Shown: positions 15,345 through 23,479, counted from the stretch's first letter. The stretch is 33,687 nt of DNA from Parcubacteria group bacterium (GCA_016784305.1 JADHUY010000004.1:1-33687), one strand, 5' to 3'. Numbers and translations are program-made. Notes: a model not told the origin generated them from the sequence alone.

Positions 15345-16640
15345 ATGGCAGGAGAATTTAAAGACATTGTGCCCCCAAACGTTCGCTCTATAAGAAAGGT
15401 GTCTGTTTCTAATTCGCGTCCCCAAAGGATGGGTGCTAAGAAAGCAAGTGCAGGCAGTGAAAGTCAAAGTGCAAACAAAGCGACAGGCGGTGGCTCTCGC
15501 AGAAGGTCTCCGCGCTTTGGTGTGTGGGCAATAGCTGTCGGTTCGGTTCTTATATTAGTTCTTGCATTTTCATATATTTTTTCTGGTGCGAAAGTTGTAG
15601 TAACTCCAAAACAAAGGACGGTAATAGTGGATGGAGATTTTGAGGCATACAAAAATGCTGGATTTGGCGAACTTGCCTATGAGATAATGACAGTAGAGCG
15701 CTCACTTTCAAAGGCGGTCACAGCAACGGGGGAAGAGAGTGTTTCGGAGAAAGCATCAGGGCAAATTATAGTCTACAACGACTACAGTTCAGCGAATCAG
15801 CGCCTAATAACTAATACGCGCTTTGAGACACCGGATGGCTTGGTGTATAGAATAAATAAGCCAATTGTTGTGCCTGGCCAGAAAAAGGTGGACGGTAAGC
15901 TTGTACCTGGAAGTGTTGAGGCTACAGTTTATGCTGACAGTGCTGGAAAAAAGTATAATGTCGGATTAACAGATTTTGTAGTCCCTGGATTTAAGGGTGA
16001 CCCTCGCTTTGATTCATTTTATGCACGTTCTAAATCCTCCATGACGGGTGGTTTTGAGGGTGTTAAAAAAACAGTTGATAAATCAGACGAAGCTTTAGCG
16101 AGGAGCGAACTCCAAGAAGATTTAAGTGAGCAACTTAGAGACGATGCTAAATCACAGAAGCCAGAAAACTTCTACCTCTTTGATAATGCAACATTTATTG
16201 AATTTGAAGCAGGTCAAACCGAGGCAAGCGGGAGCAATGCGAAGGTGGTAGAGAAGGGGACTCTTTATGGGGTTTTATTTGAAAAGGAAGCGTTTTCTAA
16301 ATTTCTTGCCGAGGAAACCATTGGGGACTTTGAGAGCACGGATGTGCTAGAGCTTCTAACGACCGACAATTTACAGCTGACTTCAGCAGAAGGCTCTGTA
16401 CCGTGGAGCGAAGAAAGCTTTACGTTTAAGCTAGGTGGAAATGGCTATTTAATATGGGTGTACGATGAGGGCCAGCTTCAATCTGATCTTGCTGGTAAGT
16501 CAAAAGGTGCTATTGAGACAGTGCTTTCAGGATACCCAAGCATATCAAGCGCAAACGTTGTTGTAAGGCCTTTCTGGAGGCGTTCATTCCCTGACGAGGC
16601 TGATAAAATTAAAATAGAAAGGACTATAACAGCGCCTTGA
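15345..16640 (+). CDS. Single-TM protein with large outer domain, baseplate J-like in part
   Basis: The product is 431 residues. A basic, low-complexity cytoplasmic N-terminus (about 1-60, rich in Ser/Lys/Arg) is followed by one TM at about 62-82 (VWAIAVGSVLILVLAFSYIF) and an outer domain of about 345 residues. Within it, the stretch GQIIVYNDYSS...FETPDGLVYRI resembles domains that automated annotation calls baseplate J/gp47 in Patescibacteria. No other phage gene is present, so a prophage is unlikely. The arrangement, actin-like ATPase followed by a one-TM protein, recalls PilM-PilN, but sequence similarity to PilN is not evident to me. The ORF track start GTG 15330 falls on the -10 box, so ATG 15345 is chosen. 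Confidence 0.7.
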   Translation: MAGEFKDIVPPNVRSIRKVSVSNSRPQRMGAKKASAGSESQSANKATGGGSRRRSPRFGVWAIAVGSVLILVLAFSYIFSGAKVVVTPKQRTVIVDGDFEAYKNAGFGELAYEIMTVERSLSKAVTATGEESVSEKASGQIIVYNDYSSANQRLITNTRFETPDGLVYRINKPIVVPGQKKVDGKLVPGSVEATVYADSAGKKYNVGLTDFVVPGFKGDPRFDSFYARSKSSMTGGFEGVKKTVDKSDEALARSELQEDLSEQLRDDAKSQKPENFYLFDNATFIEFEAGQTEASGSNAKVVEKGTLYGVLFEKEAFSKFLAEETIGDFESTDVLELLTTDNLQLTSAEGSVPWSEESFTFKLGGNGYLIWVYDEGQLQSDLAGKSKGAIETVLSGYPSISSANVVVRPFWRRSFPDEADKIKIERTITAP

Positions 16641-16666
16641 CGAAGTGTCTAGAAAACTGTTAGGAT
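16637..16666 (+). promoter_or_regulatory. Promoter of the infA-ribosomal protein cluster
   Basis: TTGACG (16637-16642) and TAGGAT (16661-16666), with TG just before the -10, are separated by 18 bp. The -35 overlaps the stop of the upstream gene. The predicted +1 lies about six bases before ATG 16679. Confidence 0.6.
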
Positions 16667-16678
16667 ACGTGAACCTAA

Positions 16679-16903
16679 ATGGAGGATAAACAAGAAAAGG
16701 AAAAGGACGAGGCTGTGCCCGCTACTGTGGAAGAGGCACTGCCAAACACTCTGTTTAAGGTTACCCTTGAGAGTGGTGAGGAGCTTCTCACATATCTCGC
16801 AGGAAAAATGCGAATGCATCGTATTAAAGTATTAGTGGGTGATAAAGTGCTCGTTGAGTTAGAGCCGTACGGAGGGAAAGGTAGAATTGTGAGGCGCTTA
16901 TAG
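16679..16903 (+). CDS. infA: Translation initiation factor IF-1
   Basis: IF-1 occupies the A site of the 30S subunit during initiation. The 74-residue protein has the OB-fold signature: [40 protein letters not shown] and [10 protein letters not shown]. The first 14 residues are unusually rich in Lys/Glu/Asp compared with the usual MAKE start. It opens the conserved infA-rpmJ-rpsM-rpsK-rpsD-rpoA-rplQ cluster, but secY, adk and map, common upstream neighbours, are replaced by the FtsA-like pair. A hairpin with a T-run separates it from rpmJ. Confidence 0.95.
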   Translation: MEDKQEKEKDEAVPATVEEALPNTLFKVTLESGEELLTYLAGKMRMHRIKVLVGDKVLVELEPYGGKGRIVRRL

Positions 16904-16951
16904 TGTTTACGAATTAGTTACGCCGCCACACTGTCTAATAGCGCTTTTTTT
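16894..16951 (+). terminator. Attenuator-like hairpin between infA and rpmJ
   Basis: GCGCT (16894-16898) and AGTGT (16902-16906) can pair with ACACT (16928-16932) and AGCGC (16940-16944). Seven T residues follow directly (16945-16951), and the rpmJ ATG comes two bases later. The stem is interrupted, so full termination is doubtful; partial termination that lowers expression of the ribosomal genes relative to infA is an inference. Confidence 0.4.
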
Positions 16952-16953
16952 GT

Positions 16954-17070
16954 ATGAAAGTTAAAACATCAGTTAAAAAAATGTGCACGTCGTGCAAAAG
17001 CGTAAGGCGTAAAGGACGCCTGTATGTGGTTTGTTCAGGCAATCCACGACATAAACAAAGACAAGGTTAA
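16954..17070 (+). CDS. rpmJ: 50S ribosomal protein L36
   Basis: This 38-residue protein is too short for the ORF track. It reads [20 protein letters not shown] and ends PRHKQRQG. The zinc-ribbon ligands of the Cys-type L36 are all present: Cys11, Cys14, Cys27 and His33. L36 binds 23S rRNA in the large subunit. Its place between infA and rpsM is the usual one. The start ATG lies two bases after the T-run of the preceding hairpin and has no Shine-Dalgarno. Confidence 0.95.
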   Translation: MKVKTSVKKMCTSCKSVRRKGRLYVVCSGNPRHKQRQG

Positions 17071-17072
17071 TT

Positions 17073-17214
17073 ACCCCAGCCGTAGTTTTGCAAAACATAT
17101 ATGAATTTTAAGAACATAAATAGGAAAACAAAAGTAGCCCGCTTCGCAAACGAGGAGGGTGCTATTCGCACACGCGGGCCACGAGGTAGTGTGGGAGAAA
17201 AACTACAGCGGGGT
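17073..17214 (+). ncRNA. Candidate structured leader before rpsM (alpha-operon leader-like)
   Basis: A long-range stem closes this region. ACCCC (17073-17077), GC (17079-17080) and GTAGTTTT (17082-17089) pair with AAAACTAC (17199-17206), GC (17208-17209) and GGGGT (17210-17214), giving 15 base pairs with one bulge and one mismatch. Inside, GCCCGC (17137-17142) pairs with GCGGGC (17174-17179), and GTGC (17159-17162) with GCAC (17168-17171). The 187-nt gap is large for this compact cluster. In E. coli the S4 protein represses its operon through a structured leader at the same place, directly before rpsM. Equivalence here is inference from position, not sequence similarity. Confidence 0.45.
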
Positions 17215-17257
17215 CTAATATTTACTAAGTTCACTTTGTTCACTAACTAAATTTAAG

Positions 17258-17638
17258 ATGCGTATTTCAGGTATTACAATTCCAGAAGACAAAAGGCTTG
17301 AGATTGGACTCACTGCTGTTTATGGGATTGGGCGAGTTCGTGCTAAAGATATTTTAAATGAAACGAAGGTGGACATTGGCAAGAGGCCAAAAGATTTAAG
17401 TCCAGATGAGGAGACGGCGGTTCGCCAAAGGGTAGAAGAGTTTCGTATTGAGGGAGAGCTTCGTCGCGAAGTTTCTGGAAATGTAAAGAGGCTGAAGGAC
17501 ATAAATGCTTACCGAGGGGACCGTCATAGTAGAAAGCTTCCAACAAGAGGCCAGAGGACAAAGACTAATTCACGAAGCGTTCGTGGAAACGTTAGAAAGA
17601 CCATGAGTTCTGGTAGACGAAAGACAGACAAGAAATAA
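17258..17638 (+). CDS. rpsM: 30S ribosomal protein S13
   Basis: S13 sits in the head of the small subunit and forms bridges to the large subunit. The 126-residue protein shows MRISGITIPEDKRLEIGLTA at the start, YGIGRVRA (helix-two-turn-helix), and the C-terminal RGQRTKTNSRSVRG rRNA/tRNA-contacting tail. The length is normal. The ATG is preceded by an AT-rich stretch with no Shine-Dalgarno and by the structured leader, which may govern initiation. It ends one base before rpsK. Confidence 0.97.
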   Translation: MRISGITIPEDKRLEIGLTAVYGIGRVRAKDILNETKVDIGKRPKDLSPDEETAVRQRVEEFRIEGELRREVSGNVKRLKDINAYRGDRHSRKLPTRGQRTKTNSRSVRGNVRKTMSSGRRKTDKK

Positions 17639-17639
17639 T

Positions 17640-18074
17640 ATGGGTAAGAAAAGAATTATAAAAAAAAGTGGTAGCGGAATGAATTCAGGGCTAAAGAATC
17701 GCTCACTTTCAAAAACTCCAAAGAAAAAGCTAGACGTAGGAACTCTCCACGTACATGCAACTTATAACAACACTAAGATGCTTCTTTCTGACAAATCTGG
17801 AAACACAGTAATGTGGTCTTCAGCTGGATCCCTCGGGTTTGCAGGGTCACGTCGTGGAACACCGTTTGCTGCTGCCAAAGTTGGAGATGTAATTGGAGAG
17901 AAAGCCACCGCCATAGGAGTAAAGGAGGTAGACGTTGTTATAAAAGGAGCTGGTGCTGGAAGAGAATCCGCATTACGTTCATTTTCAGGAAAGGGCATAG
18001 GTATTTCAAAAATCATGGACATGACACCAGTACCATTTAATGGCCCACGACCCAAAAAGGTTAGACGAGTATAA
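17640..18074 (+). CDS. rpsK: 30S ribosomal protein S11
   Basis: S11 lies on the platform of the 30S subunit. The 144-residue protein has the family core GTLHVHATYNNTKMLLSDKS, GSRRGTPFAAA, and the ending PVPFNGPRPKKVRRV. A basic N-terminal extension of about 30 residues (MGKKRIIKKSGSG...) makes it somewhat longer than E. coli S11 (129). The start follows the rpsM stop by a single T (TAA-T-ATG), which points to translational coupling. Confidence 0.97.
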   Translation: MGKKRIIKKSGSGMNSGLKNRSLSKTPKKKLDVGTLHVHATYNNTKMLLSDKSGNTVMWSSAGSLGFAGSRRGTPFAAAKVGDVIGEKATAIGVKEVDVVIKGAGAGRESALRSFSGKGIGISKIMDMTPVPFNGPRPKKVRRV

Positions 18075-18076
18075 AT

Positions 18077-18688
18077 ATGATAGTTAAATCAAAATATAAA
18101 CTAGCGAAGAGGCTCGGAGCAGAAGTGTTTGAAAAAACTCAAACGCCAAAGTTTGCCGCTTCTGTTGCAAGACGAAAGACTAAAATTGGAAAGAGGCCTC
18201 GCGCGCTTTATGATTTTGGGCGACAACTTATTGAGAAGCAGAAAGTTCGCTATACATACGGTATTTCAGAAAGGCAGTTTTCAAAGTACGTTAAAGATGT
18301 TACAGCAAGCCACAGTAGAGATACTCTTTCAGAGCTTTTCCAGAAAGTGGAGATGAGAACTGACAACATTGTGTACCGATTGGGCTTTGCGAAAACTAGA
18401 CGATTGGCTAGGCAAATGGTTACACACGGTCATATCACAGTAAACGGCAGAAAGATGTCCGTCCCTTCTCACAGAATAAACCTTAAAGATGTTGTAGCTG
18501 TCCGCGAGTCCAGTAAAAATAAGCCACTTTTCACATTAAACACAGAGAGGATGGATGAATATAATCCGCCAAAGTGGGTTAAATCTGATACCAAAAAGCT
18601 CTCCGGAGAGGTACTAGAGCTTCCGGTTTACAGCACAGTAGATAATCATTTTGATTTGGCACAAGTGCTTGAGTATTACAGTAGATAA
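18077..18688 (+). CDS. rpsD: 30S ribosomal protein S4
   Basis: S4 is a primary 16S rRNA-binding protein and, in several bacteria, an autoregulator of its own operon. The 203-residue protein has the S4 N-terminal domain (YGISERQFSKYVKD) and the S4 RNA-binding domain (TDNIVYRLGFAKTRRLARQM, GHITVNGRK). No N-terminal zinc cysteines are present. Its third place in the rpsM-rpsK-rpsD-rpoA-rplQ order makes it the natural candidate ligand for the structure before rpsM. It starts 2 nt after rpsK. Confidence 0.97.
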   Translation: MIVKSKYKLAKRLGAEVFEKTQTPKFAASVARRKTKIGKRPRALYDFGRQLIEKQKVRYTYGISERQFSKYVKDVTASHSRDTLSELFQKVEMRTDNIVYRLGFAKTRRLARQMVTHGHITVNGRKMSVPSHRINLKDVVAVRESSKNKPLFTLNTERMDEYNPPKWVKSDTKKLSGEVLELPVYSTVDNHFDLAQVLEYYSR

Positions 18689-18710
18689 TTTATTCATTAA
18701 TAATTTTAAT

Positions 18711-19691
18711 ATGTCAGACTACAACGTATCATTACCATCAAAGCCAAGGATAGTATCCGAAGAGGAATTTGCTGGAACATATGAGATAGATGGACTTCAC
18801 CCAGGGTATGGACACACCCTTGGGAACTCACTTCGTCGTATTATTCTTTCCTCTCTTCCTGGGGCTGCAATAACGTCAGTTAAGATTGACGGTGTCCAGC
18901 ACGAATTTTCAACAATTGAGGGGGTTAAGGAAGACATTATTACAATTCTTCTTAATCTTAAGAGGGTACGACTTCAAATGTTAACTGAAGACCCACAAAC
19001 TCTTACCATTTCATCCAAAGGGGCACAAAATATTACAGCCGGAGATATAGTGCTTCCGGGACAAGTAAATGTTTTGAACGAAAACCAACACATCGCTGAG
19101 GTAACTGACAAGAATAAGTCTCTTGAAATTGAGCTTGTTGTAGAAAAGGGTCTTGGATACATTCCTAAGGAAGTACTTCAAAAAGAAAGAGTAGACATTG
19201 GGGCTATTTCACTTGACGCAATTTTCACACCAATTCGACGTGTTAACTATGAAGTAGAGAACATGCGTGTTGGGGACAGGACTGACTTCAACCGTTTGCG
19301 TATCTTCATTGAAACTGACGGAACCGTAATGCCAAAAGAGGCATTAGAGCGTGCGATTGAAATAATGATAAATCAATTAAGGTCTATCGTTGGGTTTAAG
19401 GAGGAAGAATTAGTACTTCCTGAAACCACAGTTGAGGAAGAGTCAACGTCTACGGGCTCTGAGGATGGCGAGAAGAAGCAAGAATTAGATAAAGAGTTTA
19501 TGAAGACTCGTATAGATTCTCTTGACCTTACGCCTCGTACTATAAATGCATTAAACAAAGCTAACATTAGAACTGCCGGTGGACTTGTAAGAAAGAGGGA
19601 GGAAGACATCCTTTCCATTGAAGGGCTTGGACAAAAGGGTCTTCAGGAGGTAAAAAGAGCGTTATCTAACTTTGGGGTGACACTTAGATAG
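18711..19691 (+). CDS. rpoA: DNA-directed RNA polymerase subunit alpha
   Basis: The alpha subunit dimerises to nucleate RNA polymerase assembly, and its C-terminal domain contacts promoter DNA and activators. The 326-residue protein has the N-terminal signature GLHPGYGHTLGNSLRRIILS with AAITSVKIDGVQHEF. A Ser/Thr/Glu-rich linker at about 248-270 precedes an alpha-CTD with helix-hairpin-helix (TPRTINALNKANIRTAGGL, LSIEGLGQKGLQEVKRAL). The ORF track start at 18651 lies inside rpsD; ATG 18711 gives the normal N-terminus and a 22-nt gap after rpsD. No strong promoter is seen in that gap. Confidence 0.97.
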   Translation: MSDYNVSLPSKPRIVSEEEFAGTYEIDGLHPGYGHTLGNSLRRIILSSLPGAAITSVKIDGVQHEFSTIEGVKEDIITILLNLKRVRLQMLTEDPQTLTISSKGAQNITAGDIVLPGQVNVLNENQHIAEVTDKNKSLEIELVVEKGLGYIPKEVLQKERVDIGAISLDAIFTPIRRVNYEVENMRVGDRTDFNRLRIFIETDGTVMPKEALERAIEIMINQLRSIVGFKEEELVLPETTVEEESTSTGSEDGEKKQELDKEFMKTRIDSLDLTPRTINALNKANIRTAGGLVRKREEDILSIEGLGQKGLQEVKRALSNFGVTLR

Positions 19692-19699
19692 CACATAAC

Positions 19700-20053
19700 A
19701 TGAAGAATTATAAGGCACACAGAAAGTTTGGACGAGTAAGAAAGCAAAGGACAGCCCTTATGCGTTCTCTTGCTCGCTCCCTTATTCTTTATGGAAAAAT
19801 AGAGACTACAGAGGCTAAAGCAAAAGAGTTAAGGCCGTTTATCGAAAAACTTATAACAGCAAGCAATAAAGGGACTCTCGCTGCCCGTAGACTTATCTCA
19901 ACTCGTCTAGGCGGTGAGTCTCACGCGTCAAAGAAACTTTCAAACGACGTTGCACCACAATACAAAGAAAGAAATGGAGGGTACACCAGGATAACTAAGC
20001 TTGGTCCAAAATCACATGACGCACGAGAGACTGCTAGCATTGAATTTGTTTAG
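19700..20053 (+). CDS. rplQ: 50S ribosomal protein L17
   Basis: L17 is near the peptide exit tunnel of the large subunit. The 117-residue protein begins with the family signature FGRVRKQRTALMRSLARSLI and contains TTEAKAKELRPFIEKLIT and the closing GYTRITKLGPKSHDA. The length matches bacterial L17. It follows rpoA by 8 nt, the standard position in the alpha operon. Confidence 0.97.
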   Translation: MKNYKAHRKFGRVRKQRTALMRSLARSLILYGKIETTEAKAKELRPFIEKLITASNKGTLAARRLISTRLGGESHASKKLSNDVAPQYKERNGGYTRITKLGPKSHDARETASIEFV

Positions 20054-20061
20054 AAATTGTT

Positions 20062-20415
20062 ATGAATGAAATGAAATACGAAATTGACGCAACAGGGAAG
20101 AAGTTAGGGCGAGTCGCAACTGAAGCGGCGCATGTTCTGCTTGGTAAAGGAAGCGTGAATTTTGCCAAAAACGTCTCCGCGGATGTTGATGTTCGTATCA
20201 TGAACGCATCTAAGCTTGATATTAATGATAAAAAAATGGATCAGAAAGAGTATCAAAGGTACTCTGGACACCCCGGGGGTCAGAAGATTGAGACGGCACG
20301 AAAAATTGTAGAGAAGAAAGGCTACAGAGAGCTTGTACTAAAGGCAGTGTATGGAATGCTTCCTGCAAACAGGCTTAGAAAGGAAAGACTAAAAAAGTTA
20401 ACTGTGAACAACTAA
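20062..20415 (+). CDS. rplM: 50S ribosomal protein L13, short form
   Basis: L13 is an early assembly protein of the large subunit. The product is 117 residues, compared with about 142 in E. coli. Family motifs remain: IDATGKKLGRVATEAAHVLLGK, YQRYSGHPGG, and AVYGMLPANRLRKERLKKL. The lost length is mainly the internal loop around residue 40 and the C-terminal tail. ATG 20062 and the internal ATG 20074 are both possible starts; neither has a Shine-Dalgarno. It pairs with rpsI after one base, the usual rplM-rpsI arrangement. Confidence 0.95.
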   Translation: MNEMKYEIDATGKKLGRVATEAAHVLLGKGSVNFAKNVSADVDVRIMNASKLDINDKKMDQKEYQRYSGHPGGQKIETARKIVEKKGYRELVLKAVYGMLPANRLRKERLKKLTVNN

Positions 20416-20416
20416 T

Positions 20417-20815
20417 ATGGCAACGGAAAAAGACAGATACATAGAAGCAGTAGGGCGAAGAAAGACCGCGGTTGCTCGTGTGCGCATCACTAAAGATATA
20501 AAGAAAAATATTGTTATAAATGAACAAGATTTTAAGGAGTACTTTGATACTTCAAAGGAGCAAAGAACAATAGAAGAGGCTTTTCTACAATCTGAAGAAC
20601 CATTTTCTGTATCAGCTAAAGTTATGGGTGGAGGTAGTACTGCACAAGCTGAAGCGGTACGCCACGGTGTTGCCAGAGCACTCGTTAAACACAATGCAGA
20701 ATTAAGAGGTACTCTAAAGAAGGCAGGCTTCCTTAAGCGAGACCCAAGAACTAAGGAGCGAAAGAAATTTGGACTAAAGGGCGCAAGGCGTGCTCCTCAG
20801 TGGTCAAAGCGATAA
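20417..20815 (+). CDS. rpsI: 30S ribosomal protein S9
   Basis: S9 contacts the P-site tRNA through its C-terminal tail. The 132-residue protein has YIEAVGRRKTAVARVRITK, the core GGGSTAQAEAVRHGVARAL, and the basic end DPRTKERKKFGLKGARRAPQWSKR. That final K-R reaching into the P site is intact. It ends the ribosomal cluster; the stop overlaps the start of the grpE promoter region. Confidence 0.97.
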   Translation: MATEKDRYIEAVGRRKTAVARVRITKDIKKNIVINEQDFKEYFDTSKEQRTIEEAFLQSEEPFSVSAKVMGGGSTAQAEAVRHGVARALVKHNAELRGTLKKAGFLKRDPRTKERKKFGLKGARRAPQWSKR

Positions 20816-20816
20816 T

Positions 20817-20844
20817 TTGAAAATTAAGTAAAATATACTATAAT
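20817..20844 (+). promoter_or_regulatory. Sigma70-type promoter of grpE-dnaK-dnaJ
   Basis: TTGAAA (20817-20822) and TATAAT (20839-20844) are 16 bp apart. The predicted +1 is near 20851, just after the rpsI stop and about 97 nt before the grpE ATG. No sigma32-type sequence or CIRCE repeat is present. Confidence 0.7.
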
Positions 20845-20851
20845 TTTCCGA

Positions 20852-20940
20852 ACCCCGTTAAATTTGGCAAGGCGGGGCGCCTTAGGCGCATTTAACAGGG
20901 TGCAAGAATTTCTAACTTCACTTATCTTTCACTAAGAAAT
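20852..20940 (+). promoter_or_regulatory. Structured 5' leader of the chaperone operon
   Basis: The outer stem pairs ACCC (20852-20855) and GTTAAAT (20857-20863) with ATTTAAC (20890-20896) and GGGT (20898-20901). Inside, two mutually exclusive hairpins are possible: AAGGCG/CGCCTT (20869-20874/20878-20883), or GCGCC/GGCGC (20877-20881/20885-20889). A third weak stem pairs ATTTCT (20908-20913) with AGAAAT (20935-20940), close to the start codon. A thermosensor or other regulatory leader is an inference from the alternate pairing and the gene context. Confidence 0.45.
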
Positions 20941-20947
20941 AACTAGC

Positions 20948-21520
20948 ATGCCAAAGGGAAAAAAAGACAAAGGAAATATTGACAATACTCTTGAAACAGG
21001 CCATAATGATGTGGTCTTTGAAGAGGAGGACGTAAGTCCCAAAGATACTGTAGCTAAGCTACGTAGGCGCTTGGCTGACTGCCAGAAGGAGAAGCAGGAG
21101 TATCTTGATGGCTGGCAAAGAGCTCGGGCTGACGCTATGAATGAGAAGAAAGATTGGCTTTCACTTAGTGAAAGAATTAAAGACAAGGCTATTGATGAAA
21201 TTCTTTTTTCACTTGTTCCAGCACTTGATAGTTTAGACAGTGCTATGCAAGGCGGCGCGTGGGATAGTGTGGATGAAAGTTGGAAGACAGGAATCACACA
21301 CGTTCATACACAATTTCTTAATACACTTCTCCAATATGGAATAGAGACTATTGGCGAAGTCGGCGAAGAATTTGACCCAACACTTCACGAATCAATGAGT
21401 ACTGAAGATACAGATGGTGTGGGTGTAAATAACTCGGTCGTCAAAGTATTGCAGAGAGGGTATAAAAAAGATAATAATATTATTCGTCCGGCGAAAGTTG
21501 TAGTCGGTAATAGTAAATAA
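20948..21520 (+). CDS. grpE: Nucleotide exchange factor GrpE
   Basis: GrpE releases ADP from DnaK and so drives the chaperone cycle. The 190-residue protein has an acidic N-terminus, a long helix ([20 protein letters not shown]) that forms the dimer coiled coil, and the C-terminal beta-wing signature ending [23 protein letters not shown]. The [19 protein letters not shown] motif is typical. It opens the grpE-dnaK-dnaJ operon with 5 nt to dnaK. No hrcA gene precedes it in this window. Confidence 0.95.
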   Translation: MPKGKKDKGNIDNTLETGHNDVVFEEEDVSPKDTVAKLRRRLADCQKEKQEYLDGWQRARADAMNEKKDWLSLSERIKDKAIDEILFSLVPALDSLDSAMQGGAWDSVDESWKTGITHVHTQFLNTLLQYGIETIGEVGEEFDPTLHESMSTEDTDGVGVNNSVVKVLQRGYKKDNNIIRPAKVVVGNSK

Positions 21521-21525
21521 GCAAT

Positions 21526-23472
21526 ATGGGAAAGATTTTAGGAATAGACTTAGGAACAACAAACTCCGCAATTGCTGCGGTTGTTAATGGTGAGCCAACA
21601 ATAATTGAGAATTCAGAAGGAAACAGGACCACTCCTTCGGTTGTTACTGTTTCTAAAACAAATGAACGCCTTGTAGGAGTACTAGCCAAAAGGCAGGCGG
21701 TTACAAACCCTAAAAATACAATTTATGGAATTAAGAGATTTGTAGGGCACCGGTTTGAGGATGCCGAAGTGCAGAGAGATACTGGCACAGTGCCATATGA
21801 AATAAAGAAGGGGCCAGACGGAGGTGTACTTGTCAATTTAAATGAAAAGGACCAACGCCCAGAAGAGATTTCCGCAATGATTCTTCAAAAGCTAAAGACG
21901 GACGCCGAAACAAAGCTTGGAGAGAAAATTACAGAAGCTGTGATTACAGTTCCAGCCTACTTTAACGATGCACAAAGAAAGGCCACAAAAGATGCTGGGC
22001 AGATTGCGGGGCTCACTGTTATGAGAATTATAAATGAGCCTACAGCTGCAGCTTTGGCGTACGGCTTTGATAAAAAGAAGGATGAGCAAATCGTAGTCTT
22101 TGACTTCGGGGGAGGAACTTTTGATGTTTCTGTCCTTGAGGTAGGGGACGACGTTATAGAAGTAAAGTCTACTGATGGAGATTCTCACATGGGTGGGCGT
22201 GACATTGATCAGAAAGTTATAAAATGGATAGCATCTGAGTTTAAAAAGGAAAGTGGCATTGATGTAACCACTGACTCATTGGCGCTTCAGAGGCTTGATG
22301 AGGCTGCTGAGAAAGCCAAAATAGAACTATCCACTGCAAACGAGAGTGAGATAAACATTCCATTCATTACTTCAGATGCCACTGGTCCTAAGCATCTTCT
22401 ACTAAAGCTTACCCGCGCAACACTTGAAGACCTGTCTGGAGAGTTTATTGACCGTTCAATTGAAATAACAAAACGTGCAATTGAGGCATCACCATTTAAA
22501 ATAGCTGATATAGATGAGGTTATTCTTGTGGGGGGGCAAACCAGAATGCCAGCAATATTTAATAAAGTTAAAGAACTTTTTGGCAAAGAGCCAAATAAGT
22601 CTATTAACCCAGATGAAGTTGTAGCGCTCGGTGCAGCTATTCAAGCAGGAATCCTTCAAGGAGATGTAAAGGACGTACTTCTTCTTGATGTTATCCCTCT
22701 GTCACTTGGTCTTGAAACACTAGGGGGTGTAGCTACAAAACTTATAGAGCGAAACACTACTATTCCAACATCTAAGTCTCAGACGTTCTCAACTGCAGCA
22801 GATAATCAGACTTCTGTTGAAGTGCATGTTGTGCAAGGCGAACGTTCACTTGCAACGGATAATAAAAGTTTAGGGCGCTTTATACTTGATGGTGTGCCAC
22901 CATCTCCACGTGGGGTCCCACAGATTGAAGTTTCATTTGATATAGATGCAAATGGAATATTAAGTGTAAAAGCAAAAGATAAAGCATCTGGAAAGGAACA
23001 GTCTATACGCATTGAAGCTAGCTCTGGACTAAGTGATGAAGAAATCGAAAAGATGAAGACTGACGCAGAAGCACATGCTGAAGATGATAAGAAGAAAACA
23101 GAGCTAATAGAGACTAAAAACCTTGCCGAGCAACTCGCTTACACCGCAGAGAAGGCGCTCAAAGACGCTGGGGATAAAGTACCTACTGATGTAGTAAATG
23201 ACATTGAAGAGAAAATAAAAACACTACGAGAGGTAAAAGACAAAGATTCTGTAGAAGAAATAAAATCGGCTACGGAGGCACTTTCCACTTCAATGCAGAA
23301 AATCGGAGAAATAATGGCTAATGCTCAAAAAGAGACTGAAGCCGAAGGGAGTCCATCTAGCGAGGAAGCGGGAAATGTTACAGATGCTGAATTTTCAGAG
23401 GAAGATGGTAAAGACCAAAATCCATCTGATGCAGAAGAAGCTAAAGATGGTGAGGAAAATTCAAAGAATTGA
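21526..23472 (+). CDS. dnaK: Molecular chaperone DnaK (Hsp70)
   Basis: DnaK binds exposed hydrophobic peptides in an ATP-controlled cycle with DnaJ and GrpE. The 648-residue length is normal. The nucleotide-binding domain has [14 protein letters not shown], the [15 protein letters not shown] phosphate motif and [10 protein letters not shown]. The substrate-binding domain starts after the linker [15 protein letters not shown], and the helical lid ends in an acidic tail ([13 protein letters not shown]). The insertion of Gram-negative-type DnaK near residues 80-100 is present ([14 protein letters not shown]). It ends with TGA, showing that UGA is a stop codon here. Confidence 0.98.
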   Translation: MGKILGIDLGTTNSAIAAVVNGEPTIIENSEGNRTTPSVVTVSKTNERLVGVLAKRQAVTNPKNTIYGIKRFVGHRFEDAEVQRDTGTVPYEIKKGPDGGVLVNLNEKDQRPEEISAMILQKLKTDAETKLGEKITEAVITVPAYFNDAQRKATKDAGQIAGLTVMRIINEPTAAALAYGFDKKKDEQIVVFDFGGGTFDVSVLEVGDDVIEVKSTDGDSHMGGRDIDQKVIKWIASEFKKESGIDVTTDSLALQRLDEAAEKAKIELSTANESEINIPFITSDATGPKHLLLKLTRATLEDLSGEFIDRSIEITKRAIEASPFKIADIDEVILVGGQTRMPAIFNKVKELFGKEPNKSINPDEVVALGAAIQAGILQGDVKDVLLLDVIPLSLGLETLGGVATKLIERNTTIPTSKSQTFSTAADNQTSVEVHVVQGERSLATDNKSLGRFILDGVPPSPRGVPQIEVSFDIDANGILSVKAKDKASGKEQSIRIEASSGLSDEEIEKMKTDAEAHAEDDKKKTELIETKNLAEQLAYTAEKALKDAGDKVPTDVVNDIEEKIKTLREVKDKDSVEEIKSATEALSTSMQKIGEIMANAQKETEAEGSPSSEEAGNVTDAEFSEEDGKDQNPSDAEEAKDGEENSKN

Positions 23473-23479
23473 TTTTAAT

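Noticed and set aside
15345-16640. Prophage remnant suggested by the baseplate J-like domain
   Set aside because: No other phage structural, lysis or integrase gene is nearby, and the protein has a TM anchor and a neat fit between chromosomal genes.
17101-17250. A 49-codon + strand ORF between rpmJ and rpsM (MNFKNINRKTKVARFANEEG...)
   Set aside because: It overlaps the inner stems and the 3' arm of the predicted leader structure, has no start signal, and no ribosomal protein family fits. I also checked the stretch as a possible tRNA on either strand and found no D-arm, anticodon stem or T-loop set.
20816-20947. CIRCE operator or sigma32 promoter before grpE
   Set aside because: TTAGCACTC/GAGTGCTAA and CCCCAT-type -10 sequences are absent, while a TTGAAA-16-TATAAT promoter is clear.
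21526-23472. Alternative genetic code with UGA as glycine, known in some Patescibacteria
   Set aside because: dnaK, the UDG gene, pepA and the FtsA-like gene all end at TGA at the expected protein length, so UGA is read as stop.
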